From the NCBI GenBank assembly GCA_024508935.1, contig JANINW010000011.1, positions 167,571 through 231,570 of the forward strand: a DNA stretch of 64,000 nucleotides, given 5' to 3'. The translations under genes were made by a program, and so were the position numbers. Below are positions 18,727 to 28,659 of the stretch, piece after piece. Source of the DNA: Flavipsychrobacter sp. (GTDB taxonomy: Bacteria; Bacteroidota; Bacteroidia; Chitinophagales; Chitinophagaceae). A model generated the notes under the pieces. That model was not told where the DNA came from. It did not search any database and worked only from the letters and a program-made list of their open reading frames with translations. The stretch's first letter is position 1, and each line of letters begins with the position of its first letter.

Positions 18727-20547
18727 ATGGCCAGACCAAATGCTAACAGCAACGGGAATATTGAAACAGAGATACCAAAAGTGAAGATCAGCAAGCAAAG
18801 CATTAAAGAAGGCCTGCTGATATTTAAATATGTAAAGCCATACATGGGCAAGTTTATAGGAGGGCTGATATTTATTGCTTTATCCAGCGCTACAACTATG
18901 GCTTTCCCTTACCTGCTAAAAAAGCTGATAGACAGTGCCCACGGCGTAAACCTGGGCGCTTTAAAGGCCGGACCGGGTACTATAGCATTAGTGATGATGG
19001 GCTTGCTGACCTTGCAAATGGTCATCTCTTTTATGCGGGTTTACCTGTTCACATCGGTGGGCGAACATGCACTTGCCGATATGCGCAAGGAAATATACAG
19101 GCGCATGATCATGATGCCGATGGACTTCTTTGCACAGAGAAGAGTGGGTGAGTTGTCCAGCCGTATCAGTTCTGATGTATCGCAAATACAGGATGCTGTA
19201 ACCACAGTACTGGCAGAATTATTGCGAGGCTTTTTAACACTGCTCATAGGTATGGGCCTGATATTTTATATATCACCGCGCCTCACCCTGCTCATGCTGT
19301 CTGTGATACCGGTCATTGTTATTATAGCTGTCATATTCAGCAAACGTATAAGGAAGGTATCGCGTAATGCACAGGATAAACTGGCAGACTCCGGTACCAT
19401 TGTCCAGGAAACATTGCAGGGTATCAGCAATGTAAAGGCGTTCAGCAATGAATGGTATGAAATAAACCGTTACACTAAAAGCATAAATGATGTGGTGAAA
19501 ATGGCGGTTAAGAATGGCCAGTTCAGGGGCTTTTTCGTGTCTTTTCTTTTATTCAGTGTGTTTGGTGCTATTGTATTGGTAGTATGGTATGGTGCAGGCA
19601 TGATGCAGCAAGGATTGTTGTCATTTGGTGATCTTACAGCATTCGTTGTATATACAGCATTTGTTGGTGGTACTATGGCGGGCTTTGCCGACCTGTATAG
19701 CCAGCTGCAAAAAACACTAGGTGCCACCCAGCGGGTACGCGAACTATTGAAAGAGGAAACGGAGAATGTAGCAGTTGCAGAAGTAGAGTTGGATGAAAAA
19801 TTTCGCCTGCATGGGGCAGTAAATATGGAGCATATTGCGTTCAGTTACCCAAGTAGAAGAGAGATAAGCGTACTGAAGGATGTAAGCATACAGGCCCGCC
19901 CTGGTGAGCAGATAGCCATTGTAGGGCCAAGCGGGGCGGGTAAGAGTACGCTCGTCTCTATACTGTTGCGGTTTTACGAACCGTTGAACGGTAAATTGCT
20001 ATTTGATGGGAAAGATGCTGCTGATATTCCATTGAGCCATTTGCGTAAGCAAATGGCACTGGTACCGCAGGACGTGTTATTGTTTGGCGGCAGCATCAAA
20101 GAAAATATAGCCTATGGCAGGCCGCATGCCACACAGGAAGAAATTGAAGCGGCTGCAAAAAAAGCTAATGCACACGATTTTATCAAAAGCTTCCCCGAAG
20201 GTTATGAAACAGTAGTAGGCGAGCGTGGCATTAAACTTTCAGGGGGGCAGCGTCAGCGTATAGCTATAGCCAGGGCTATCCTCAAAGACCCTGTTATTCT
20301 TATACTGGACGAAGCCACCAGTTCATTAGATTCTGAATCTGAATCTTTAGTGCAGGATGCACTGAATAATCTTATGAAAAATCGTACTTCTTTTGTTATT
20401 GCACACAGGCTGTCAACTATTCGCAATGCGGATAAAATAGTGGTGCTGGAGCATGGTGTTGTACGGGAAAGCGGTACCCATAAAGAGCTCATGGCTGTAG
20501 ATGGCCTTTATAAAAGCCTTAATGCACTACAGTTTGAAGGCGTATAA
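18727..20547 (+). CDS. ABC transporter, fused permease/ATPase (MsbA-like)
   Basis: Six-TM domain then GPSGAGKST, LSGGQRQRIAIARA, LILDEATSSLD; TACCTTTGC promoter-like element upstream. Confidence 0.93.
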   Translation: MARPNANSNGNIETEIPKVKISKQSIKEGLLIFKYVKPYMGKFIGGLIFIALSSATTMAFPYLLKKLIDSAHGVNLGALKAGPGTIALVMMGLLTLQMVISFMRVYLFTSVGEHALADMRKEIYRRMIMMPMDFFAQRRVGELSSRISSDVSQIQDAVTTVLAELLRGFLTLLIGMGLIFYISPRLTLLMLSVIPVIVIIAVIFSKRIRKVSRNAQDKLADSGTIVQETLQGISNVKAFSNEWYEINRYTKSINDVVKMAVKNGQFRGFFVSFLLFSVFGAIVLVVWYGAGMMQQGLLSFGDLTAFVVYTAFVGGTMAGFADLYSQLQKTLGATQRVRELLKEETENVAVAEVELDEKFRLHGAVNMEHIAFSYPSRREISVLKDVSIQARPGEQIAIVGPSGAGKSTLVSILLRFYEPLNGKLLFDGKDAADIPLSHLRKQMALVPQDVLLFGGSIKENIAYGRPHATQEEIEAAAKKANAHDFIKSFPEGYETVVGERGIKLSGGQRQRIAIARAILKDPVILILDEATSSLDSESESLVQDALNNLMKNRTSFVIAHRLSTIRNADKIVVLEHGVVRESGTHKELMAVDGLYKSLNALQFEGV

Positions 20548-20574
20548 AAGCTAGGAAATGACCTCAGGTGTGGG

Positions 20575-21783
20575 CTAATTATTAAAACTATCGCTGGGGG
20601 TAAGTATACCCGATGATGAGACCGTTGTGGCCGATGTTTGACTGGTTTTTGTCGTACTAGCCTTTTTAGTTTTCTGTGTTGTAGCGGGTGTTATAAACGG
20701 GAGCTTATTGTTTTCAATACGGTTTTTACGCATAAAGTATAAAATAGCGAAAAGGCCGAACGATAACAGCAATATGCTCAATATGCCGATATTCGGATTG
20801 AAGTCCTGTGTAAGTAATGAAAGGGTGATGATAAGTATGTTGGCAGTAAGCAATATGGTGACGGTGCGTGTATGCGTAAACCCAAGATCAAGTAAATAGT
20901 GATGCAGGTGGGTACGGTCTGCTTTAAACGGAGAGCCGCCTTTTATAGTACGTGTAGCAAACACGCGGAATGAATCGAACACCGGAACAAAAAGAATAGA
21001 CAGGCATACAACTAATGCACTGGCAGGGCTGTGCACTATTTCTGCTATAGGTGCCGCTTCGTTGAATGAACGCACAAAAAGGATGCAGAGGCATGAAATA
21101 GTAAAACCGATAAGTAATGAACCAGTATCGCCCATGAATATTTTTGCCGGGGAAATATTATAGCGCAGGAAGCCGAGGATAGCTCCCATAAGGCTAAACG
21201 CAAGGCAGGCGCCACCTGCATTGCCTGAAGCCCCAAGACAAACACCCAACGAAAAAGTACATAATAATGCAATAGAACTGGCCAACCCATCTATGCCGTC
21301 AATAAGATTGAAAGCATTGGTAATGAATATAGTGCCGATAATACTGAATGCAATACTATAGGTTTTGGTAAGATCATATACCCCCAGTATACCATGCAGT
21401 GATGTAATGCGTATATCAGCAACAGCGGTAAGTATGGTGGCGGCCATAAATTGTGCCAGGAATTTTTTAGAAGGGCTAAGGCTTACCAGGTCATCCATAA
21501 TGCCGGTAAGGAACAGTAGTAAAGATGCAGCGGTAATATAGTTCCATTGAGCGAACGTTACCGGCTGTATGAATAGGGCAGTAGTAGTAATGTAAGCAAA
21601 GAATATACCAATGCCACCCAGGTTAGGGACTATCCGTTGGTGCAGTTTGCGTTCATTATCCGGTAAGTCGAAAAGTTTTTTCTTGGCAGATATTTCTATG
21701 ATTTGGGGTATAGATACCAGGCTGATTATAAGCGAACTTATAAAAGTAAGCAGATATAACAGATGTGGAGGTAAAGGTATCAT
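20575..21783 (-). CDS. Undecaprenyl-phosphate GlcNAc-1-phosphate transferase-like (WecA/TagO/MraY family)
   Basis: GIMDDL, NAFNLIDGIDGLA, FMGDTGSLLIGF, DRTHLHHYLLDLG. Confidence 0.92.
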   Translation of the reverse strand: MIPLPPHLLYLLTFISSLIISLVSIPQIIEISAKKKLFDLPDNERKLHQRIVPNLGGIGIFFAYITTTALFIQPVTFAQWNYITAASLLLFLTGIMDDLVSLSPSKKFLAQFMAATILTAVADIRITSLHGILGVYDLTKTYSIAFSIIGTIFITNAFNLIDGIDGLASSIALLCTFSLGVCLGASGNAGGACLAFSLMGAILGFLRYNISPAKIFMGDTGSLLIGFTISCLCILFVRSFNEAAPIAEIVHSPASALVVCLSILFVPVFDSFRVFATRTIKGGSPFKADRTHLHHYLLDLGFTHTRTVTILLTANILIITLSLLTQDFNPNIGILSILLLSFGLFAILYFMRKNRIENNKLPFITPATTQKTKKASTTKTSQTSATTVSSSGILTPSDSFNN

Positions 21784-21897
21784 ATCATGGTAGGTGTGAA
21801 CCCAAAGGTAAAGTTAAATCATATATTTAGCTTTTTGTACTTTATATGATTATTTCTTTTATGTTTTCTGTCAATACAGCAAAATAGCAGGGAAAGT

Positions 21898-22974
21898 TTA
21901 GGTTAAGTTTTTAAGCAACGATACTACCCTTGCGGCACTCTTACGGTCCCACATATAAGGTAGGTTTCCCCTTTTCCATTTGCCATCCTGTATTTTTCTT
22001 AGAGCGGTACTGATATTATCCCAATTCCAGCCAGTAAGTTCATTGGTACCGTTGACGGTTGTTTCGGGTTTATAAGTATTATTTAGCAGGGTAATGCAGG
22101 GTATGCGCATAAAAGTGGTTTCATCCTGCCAATGGCTATTATCTGTTATTGCGCCCATTGCATATTGCAATAAGTAATTGCTTTCATTGAAGGGTAGGTG
22201 CGGGCATAGAAATAGATGGCGCGCCTTAACACCGGTCAGCTCAATAGTTTTTAGTACTTGTGCAGTAGCCAGTATTACAATAGGTAGTTTTGCAATAGAT
22301 GACAATAGGCATAGCAGTAATTCTTTCATTTGAGCAGTGGTAGTCTCTTCTGATATAGAAGCGACAAAATATTTCTGGGGTTGCAGCCTGTACCTGTTCC
22401 ATATGGCCGGCTGCCGAAAGGCCGGCATTTGTTTATGAAATGTATCGATGAAGGTATTGCCCGCCAGGAATATTTTATTTTCAGCGATATGCTGCATCCG
22501 CAGATGCTCATTAGCATAATGAGATGTGGTAAAAAGGTAATCGGCAATAGAATCGATAAGCCTGTAGTTGATAGTGGCCGGTTCCTGGATGTTCAGTGGC
22601 GCTCCCGCTTCCAGGTGAGCTGTTTTTATATTGTGTTTAGCAGCAGTTATACAGCAGGCTAATGCTGCGGTGCTACCACCGGATACCAGTACCAGGTCAG
22701 GATTATGTACACCTAATATTTTTTCATAGCGCACCATAGTAGCCGCCATTACTGCCGATTCCGTATCCGGTTCTACCTCAAGTGTTATATCGGGTATGGG
22801 AATATTCAATTGTTTGAACAGCTCAACAAGATTGTATTGATGTTGTAGTTTACCGGTGTAAATAAGCCTGTAATCAAGTATTCCCTCGGTATCTTGCTTG
22901 CTGTCAATAATATTTATTACCGAAGCTATCTTTAGTACGTCTCTTTCAGATGCAACAATAATATCAATTAACAT
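21898..22974 (-). CDS. Divergent UDP-GlcNAc 2-epimerase (WecB)-like protein
   Basis: GT-B-like order: NPDLVLVSGGSTAALA, KTAHLEAGAP, LFTTS, LPFNESNYLLQYAMGAITDNS; key WecB motifs altered. Confidence 0.7.
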   Translation of the reverse strand: MLIDIIVASERDVLKIASVINIIDSKQDTEGILDYRLIYTGKLQHQYNLVELFKQLNIPIPDITLEVEPDTESAVMAATMVRYEKILGVHNPDLVLVSGGSTAALACCITAAKHNIKTAHLEAGAPLNIQEPATINYRLIDSIADYLFTTSHYANEHLRMQHIAENKIFLAGNTFIDTFHKQMPAFRQPAIWNRYRLQPQKYFVASISEETTTAQMKELLLCLLSSIAKLPIVILATAQVLKTIELTGVKARHLFLCPHLPFNESNYLLQYAMGAITDNSHWQDETTFMRIPCITLLNNTYKPETTVNGTNELTGWNWDNISTALRKIQDGKWKRGNLPYMWDRKSAARVVSLLKNLT

Positions 22975-22985
22975 AAATAGCGTTA

Positions 22986-23906
22986 TCAGGTGTTTGACTC
23001 AAATGCACGGGTAAATGCATATAGGTTAAATGCAGGCTGCTGCAATGCGTTAGCCAAAGCTTCAGACAATTTCCGCCGGTCAATATCTTTCATTCGCTTA
23101 GCCTGTATGATCTGCCAGCTCTTTTCTGTAAGCAGGTGCACGCGTTTGGCAGGCAGTTCATTATGTTCATGCAAATAGGTTTCAATAGCATCAGCAAGTT
23201 CTGTTATTCCTTGTTGTACGGTAGCTACCGTTTTTACAACGGGTATTTCTTTACCATCTGCTGCTTTTTCATGCGCCATGATGCGCAGGTTGCGGTACAA
23301 TGTTTCCGCAGATTCACGGTCGGCTTTATTTACCACAAAGATGTTGGCTATTTCCATAATGCCGGCTTTTAAGGTCTGTACCTCATCTCCGGCTTCGGGT
23401 ACTAAGGCTACAATAGTACAATCGGCAAGACCAGCAATTTCTACCTCACTTTGACCTACACCGACTGTTTCAACTATTACCAGGTCATAAGGTGCGTTTT
23501 TTACAAGGTCTGTTATCTCTATTATTTTAGGGTTTAGGCCACCAAGGGCACCGCGGGTAGCTAAAGAGCGTATATATACATTAGGGTTGGTATAAAAATC
23601 GCTCATACGTATGCGATCGCCCAATATAGCTCCGTAATTAAAAGGAGAAGAAGGGTCAACAGCGATTACCGCTATCTTTTTACCTGCATCTACCCAATGG
23701 TGCAGCAATGCATTGGTCAGGGTACTTTTACCTGCTCCCGGGGGGCCGGTTATACCTATAACACGCGCGGCCTGGGTATGACTGAGCTGCAGCAGCAGGT
23801 CTTCATAACCGGGCAGTTCGTTCTCCAGCAAAGTAATACCTCTTGCCAAAGCTTTTACATCACCGGTTTGTATCTCTGCCAGAAGTTGTTTTATATTGCC
23901 TTGCAC
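22986..23906 (-). CDS. meaB: Methylmalonyl-CoA mutase-associated GTPase MeaB
   Basis: GITGPPGAGKSTLTNAL, AVDPSSPFNYGAILGDRIRM, IVETVGVGQSEVEIAGLADCTIV. Confidence 0.93.
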   Translation of the reverse strand: MQGNIKQLLAEIQTGDVKALARGITLLENELPGYEDLLLQLSHTQAARVIGITGPPGAGKSTLTNALLHHWVDAGKKIAVIAVDPSSPFNYGAILGDRIRMSDFYTNPNVYIRSLATRGALGGLNPKIIEITDLVKNAPYDLVIVETVGVGQSEVEIAGLADCTIVALVPEAGDEVQTLKAGIMEIANIFVVNKADRESAETLYRNLRIMAHEKAADGKEIPVVKTVATVQQGITELADAIETYLHEHNELPAKRVHLLTEKSWQIIQAKRMKDIDRRKLSEALANALQQPAFNLYAFTRAFESNT

Positions 23907-23950
23907 TAAAAACTGGTTGTGTACGTTTTAAAGTTCAATAATAAGCCTTA

Positions 23951-25204
23951 GTGAGCAAAACTACTTCTGTAAATAATAACGTGTTGTTGAAAACTAATGT
24001 GGCGTTGTTTTCTGCAATAGGCATGCTGGTAGGATTATTGATATCCCGCAGCCTTTTGTCCTTTTTTATGATGGTGTTTGGGGTAATAGCTCTTTACGAT
24101 ATACATCCCCGGCGCTGGCTTAAGCATAAATTCTGGCTGTTGGGGCTTTGCTGGGTGGGCATATATATTATTTCATGGTTTTGGAGTGATGATACTGCTG
24201 CCTGGTACGAGCGGTGTACCGTAAAGCTGCCGGTACTGCTATTCCCGCTGGCATTTCATTTTTTACCTGCATTTACGGCCCGGCAACTGAAAATATTTAC
24301 GGTTGCTGTAGGCATAATACTCCTGTATTGCGCGGGGTATAGCGTCTCATTTTTTATTAAAGACCCGGCATATTACCTGGAACAGTACCGTATATCGCAG
24401 GTGTTGCCCACACCTGCAGGTGGAGATTATGTGCGTTTCAGTCTTACTGTCGCCTTGTTTTTTGTATGGTGTGCTTATGTATGGCCTGTTTTACACGCAA
24501 AAACACTTAAATGGTTTACAGGCTTTGTTATGGTGGTGATAGCCCTGTACCTGCATGTGCTTGCGGTGCGTACCGGCCTTATTGCTTTGTATATGTTTGT
24601 CGCAGGGTGGGGCATCTTCCTCGGGCTTAAAAAAAGCAAATGGCTTGGTGTGGGTATCATTATTTTTTTGATGGGTGCGGCCTATTTAGGTGTCAACTAT
24701 GTCCCTACGCTAAGAACCAGGTTTGGTTACCTTTCCTACACCTACATGATGTATATGCAGGGAGAGCGTACGGGGAACTATAGCGACATGGGCAGGCTTA
24801 TATCCTATAGCATAGCCGGCAAGATCATTAAGCAACATCCCATTACCGGTGTAGGGGCAGGTGATATGCTCCCCGCTATGCAGCAGGGATATAAGCAGTG
24901 GTACCCCGATGTAGTACCTGAAAAGCAATTGCTGCCGCATAACCAGTTTATGGTAGTGTGGCTGGGGTGCGGCATAATAGCTTTTTTAATATTTGTGTTT
25001 TGGTGTTTTTATCCGTTAAAAGTCATGAACAAAGGCAGGGAAGGTTTTTATCTGCTGATAGTATGGGCCATATTATTAGTGCCGCTTTTAGTAGAGCCTA
25101 TGCTTGAGGTGCAATTTGGTGTATTCGTATATTTGTTCTTCCTGTTGTGGCAAAAGCACGCTATGGTGCATAAGGCTGCTTCAGCGAATATGTCTATTAA
25201 TTGA
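23951..25204 (+). CDS. O-antigen ligase family protein (Wzy/WaaL-like)
   Basis: GTG start; about 10 TM; HPITGVGAGDMLPAMQQGYKQ and LPHNQFMVVWLGCG periplasmic-loop motif. Confidence 0.85.
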   Translation: MSKTTSVNNNVLLKTNVALFSAIGMLVGLLISRSLLSFFMMVFGVIALYDIHPRRWLKHKFWLLGLCWVGIYIISWFWSDDTAAWYERCTVKLPVLLFPLAFHFLPAFTARQLKIFTVAVGIILLYCAGYSVSFFIKDPAYYLEQYRISQVLPTPAGGDYVRFSLTVALFFVWCAYVWPVLHAKTLKWFTGFVMVVIALYLHVLAVRTGLIALYMFVAGWGIFLGLKKSKWLGVGIIIFLMGAAYLGVNYVPTLRTRFGYLSYTYMMYMQGERTGNYSDMGRLISYSIAGKIIKQHPITGVGAGDMLPAMQQGYKQWYPDVVPEKQLLPHNQFMVVWLGCGIIAFLIFVFWCFYPLKVMNKGREGFYLLIVWAILLVPLLVEPMLEVQFGVFVYLFFLLWQKHAMVHKAASANMSIN

Positions 25205-25209
25205 ACAGC

Positions 25210-25854
25210 ATGACTAATTTCATACCCATATTCCCCCTTGATATAGTAGTATACCCCGGCGAGAAACTGAACCTGCATATTTTTGAACCAAGGTATAAGC
25301 AACTAATAGAAGAATGTATCGCCGATAAAAAGACTTTTGGCATACCATCCGTACAAGATAAACGTATAGCAGAGTACGGCACACTAATGGAAGTAACAGA
25401 ATTAGTACAGCGCCATGAAAATGGGGAAATGGATATCCGCACCCGTGGTGTAAGTATTTTTCGTGTATTGGAAGTAGTAAAAGAGATACCCGACAAACTT
25501 TACAGCGGTGCAATAGTGAACTATCCTGAAAATGTGGTGGACAAGGGGGATACCAAAATATCTAACCTGATAGTAAGTGAAGTACAGCGTTTATACGCCT
25601 TGTTGAATGTGCAGGACAAGTCCCCGGTAAAAGATAGTACCGTAAATTCTTATGAAATAGCGCATTTCGTAGGCTTGTCAAAGGAACAAGAGTATGAATT
25701 GCTGGGTATTTTTAATGAACTGCAGCGATTGGAGTACCTGCGCCGTCATCTAAATACGATTATCCCGGTAGTAAAAGAACTGGAAGAAGTAAAAGCCCGG
25801 ATACAGCGAAACGGGCATTTCAGAGACTTATCATTAAATGACCTTGATTTTTAG
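25210..25854 (+). CDS. LON peptidase substrate-binding domain-containing protein
   Basis: IFPLDIVVYPGEKLNLHIFEPRYKQLIEEC; no AAA or protease domain. Confidence 0.9.
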   Translation: MTNFIPIFPLDIVVYPGEKLNLHIFEPRYKQLIEECIADKKTFGIPSVQDKRIAEYGTLMEVTELVQRHENGEMDIRTRGVSIFRVLEVVKEIPDKLYSGAIVNYPENVVDKGDTKISNLIVSEVQRLYALLNVQDKSPVKDSTVNSYEIAHFVGLSKEQEYELLGIFNELQRLEYLRRHLNTIIPVVKELEEVKARIQRNGHFRDLSLNDLDF

Positions 25855-25952
25855 GTAATTCTAAATTTTTTCGAGATATATCGCATTTTGTTTAAGCAGA
25901 ATGCCGTTTTTTCTTATTTTGTACATCCGTTGTACCTACAAAAAAACTACTT

Positions 25953-26699
25953 ATGACTGTAAATCTATGCATTGATTGGGGTAATACCCTTGTAAAAGCT
26001 GCAATGTTTGATAGCAGCGGTGGACTAATAGAAACCCAGACTTTTAATGAAACAGAAGCTATTTCACGGATAAACACTTTAATAGCAACTCATAAACCTG
26101 CAAAGGGTATCCTCTGCTCTGTGGTGAATCATCCGGCAGAGGTAGAGCAAATATTAAAAAGTGAACTGAAAGCATTTTTAAAATTGGATAGCAATACAAG
26201 GTTGCCTATTATGAATGCCTATAGCTCTCCGGGTACACTTGGCGCCGACAGGCTGGCACTGGCTGTGGGTGCTTACAATGCATATCCCGACAAAAATAGC
26301 CTGGTAATAAGCATAGGAACTACAATTACTTACAATTTTGTACAGAAGAATAAAACTTTCCGCGGGGGTGCTATATCGCCTGGTATGGAAATGCGGTTTA
26401 AAGCACTGAATCATTATACCGACAAATTGCCGGAAGTGGAAGCAGATGGCGAATTGCTGATGCTGGGTTATGATACAGAGACCTGTATCCGCAGCGGTGT
26501 GGTATTTGGTATGGTGGCCGAAATAGACGGCATGATAGCTGATTTTGCAGGTCAATACCCTGATTTTAACGCGGTATTAACGGGGGGTGGACAAGCCTTT
26601 TTTGCAAGCAAGTTGAAAAATAAGATATTTGCAGACCCTGATTTGCTGCTAAAAGGGCTAAACCTAATTTTAAACTATAATGTGCCATTCACGCGCTAA
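25953..26699 (+). CDS. coaX: Type III pantothenate kinase
   Basis: CIDWGNTLVKAAMFD, LGADRLALAVGAYN, GGAISPGMEMRFKAL. Confidence 0.92.
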   Translation: MTVNLCIDWGNTLVKAAMFDSSGGLIETQTFNETEAISRINTLIATHKPAKGILCSVVNHPAEVEQILKSELKAFLKLDSNTRLPIMNAYSSPGTLGADRLALAVGAYNAYPDKNSLVISIGTTITYNFVQKNKTFRGGAISPGMEMRFKALNHYTDKLPEVEADGELLMLGYDTETCIRSGVVFGMVAEIDGMIADFAGQYPDFNAVLTGGGQAFFASKLKNKIFADPDLLLKGLNLILNYNVPFTR

Positions 26700-27981
26700 A
26701 CGTCTTTTTACTCCTGCTATATTATTATTGACTGCGTTTTCGGCGGTTGCACAAAAATCAAATAACGAAAATTCTCCCTATTCAAGGGTGGGTATTGGTG
26801 AAAAGAGAAATGGTGTAAATACTATACTGAAAGGTATGGGCAGCATTTCATCTGCTTATACCAACCCGTTCTCTGTAAATACAGATAACCCTGCTTCTTA
26901 TGCCTCGTTAAAATTGACCACTTACGAAGCTGGTGGTGAAGCAAGCACCAAAACGATTACGGGTTATGGCGAAAAATATAAGACAGGTATGGCTACCTTG
27001 TCTTATATGAATATCGGTATTCCTATCGGGAAGTATGCAGGTATTTGTATAGGGTTGCGCCCCGAAAACAGGGTATATTACCGTTTTGATGACACGGGTG
27101 CTATCTCCGGGTTTGGTAATGCTATAGCCAGCTACCAGGGTAAAGGTTCCCTTAACTACGGTTTCATTGGTGCTGCAGGTACTTTTAAAGGTTTCAGTAT
27201 AGGTGCAAACTTTGGTTATTTGTTTGGCACTATTGTCAATTCCGATTATATCATTAGTACCGATCCTTTGAGTACTTCCAAGGTGAGTAATTCTGATTTT
27301 TCCCGTCATACACAAATAGGTGGTATTTACTGGAAAGGCGGCGTAATGTATGCACATGATCTTACCGAGGAATTGGCGATAAGGGTAGGAGGTACTGTGA
27401 CACTAAGCCAGGATCTGAATGCAAGCCGCGACGAATATTGGATCACCACCTCACAATCTATAGTTTCAAACTCTTCTACAGGCGAATTTTTAAAAGATAC
27501 AGCTAAAACAATCAACCTGAAAAGCACTATTACATTACCGATGACTTATAGTGCCGGTGTACAGTTGGTAGGAACAGACCAGTGGATGGCAGGTGTTGAT
27601 TTTACTTCGGCCAACTGGAGCCAGTTCAGGAATTTCGGTGCAGTAGACTCTTTAGCTACTTCTACTTACAAAATAAGTGTAGGTGGCCAGATAACACCCA
27701 ATGCATCTTCCATGCATAAATACCTTCAGCGAGTTACTTATCGTTTAGGTTTTTATTATGGTACGGATTATGTAAGGCTACATAATACAGATATGAATTA
27801 TTATGCAGTAACTGCGGGCTTAAGCCTGCCGTTCAAGCGTAGTACAGATCGCATCCATGCTTCGTTTGAAGTTGGACAACGCGGTACAGAAGCAAATGGT
27901 ATGCTTAAAGAAACATTTGTACGCTTTGGTTTAGGCTTATCATTGAATGATAAGTGGTTCATTAAACGCAAATATGATTAA
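26680..27981 (+). CDS. Outer membrane protein (beta-barrel)
   Basis: Signal peptide, NSPYSRVGIGEKRNG, aromatic-rich beta pattern; overlaps coaX by 20 nt. Confidence 0.8.
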   Translation: MCHSRAKRLFTPAILLLTAFSAVAQKSNNENSPYSRVGIGEKRNGVNTILKGMGSISSAYTNPFSVNTDNPASYASLKLTTYEAGGEASTKTITGYGEKYKTGMATLSYMNIGIPIGKYAGICIGLRPENRVYYRFDDTGAISGFGNAIASYQGKGSLNYGFIGAAGTFKGFSIGANFGYLFGTIVNSDYIISTDPLSTSKVSNSDFSRHTQIGGIYWKGGVMYAHDLTEELAIRVGGTVTLSQDLNASRDEYWITTSQSIVSNSSTGEFLKDTAKTINLKSTITLPMTYSAGVQLVGTDQWMAGVDFTSANWSQFRNFGAVDSLATSTYKISVGGQITPNASSMHKYLQRVTYRLGFYYGTDYVRLHNTDMNYYAVTAGLSLPFKRSTDRIHASFEVGQRGTEANGMLKETFVRFGLGLSLNDKWFIKRKYD

Positions 27982-28564
27982 TAAGGTTTTTACTAAAATA
28001 TTGCATTATACCCGGAGCTATTTTCCGGGTGTTTTGTTTTTACTCTTATTAATAGGTTCTTGCCGTAATGATCCGAAAGAGATCAAGGCTTTGGTAAGTA
28101 AAAGCGCCCTGCAGGAAGACAAAGCTTATGACGTGACTTTTATTATCAGTGAGCATGGTGTGGCCAAGGTGCGTATTTATGCCAAAGAATTCATCCGGAA
28201 CGATGTGGCTAAGCCACCGTTCACCGATATGAAAAAATCTATCAAGGTTGAGTTTTTTGACGATAGCCTGCATGTCACCAATACACTTACCGCACACTAT
28301 GCCAGGTACTATGAAAAGCAAGGAAATGTATTGCTCCGCGACAGCATCGTAGTAAAAAACATAAAAGGGGAGACCCTTAAAACACAGGAATTGGTGTGGA
28401 ACCAAAACATAAAAAAATATTTTACCGAGAAACCGGTAAGTATACAAACCCCCACCCAGATATTGTATGGCGATGGCCTGGAAGCAAATGAAGACTTTAG
28501 CTGGTACGAAATAAAACACCCAACAGGGGTAGTACAGGTAAATAAAAGCGAATTGCCCCAGTAA
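27974..28564 (+). CDS. lptC: LPS export ABC transporter periplasmic protein LptC
   Basis: Lipoprotein signal LLLLIGSC; VEFFDDSLHVTNTLTAHYARYYEKQGNVLLRDSIVVKN; start overlaps upstream stop (ATGATTAA). Confidence 0.85.
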   Translation: MINKVFTKILHYTRSYFPGVLFLLLLIGSCRNDPKEIKALVSKSALQEDKAYDVTFIISEHGVAKVRIYAKEFIRNDVAKPPFTDMKKSIKVEFFDDSLHVTNTLTAHYARYYEKQGNVLLRDSIVVKNIKGETLKTQELVWNQNIKKYFTEKPVSIQTPTQILYGDGLEANEDFSWYEIKHPTGVVQVNKSELPQ

Positions 28565-28659
28565 TATTCACCCCTTATTCCCCTATAAGACTTAGCTTCT
28601 ATTTGCTATTTTTGCGGCTCTGATATTGTATTCTTTTTAAATATTGTAATTAGTAACAA

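Noticed and set aside
22986-23906. meaB without methylmalonyl-CoA mutase genes nearby
   Set aside because: MeaB is often encoded apart from the mutase; the window is too small to call it an orphan.
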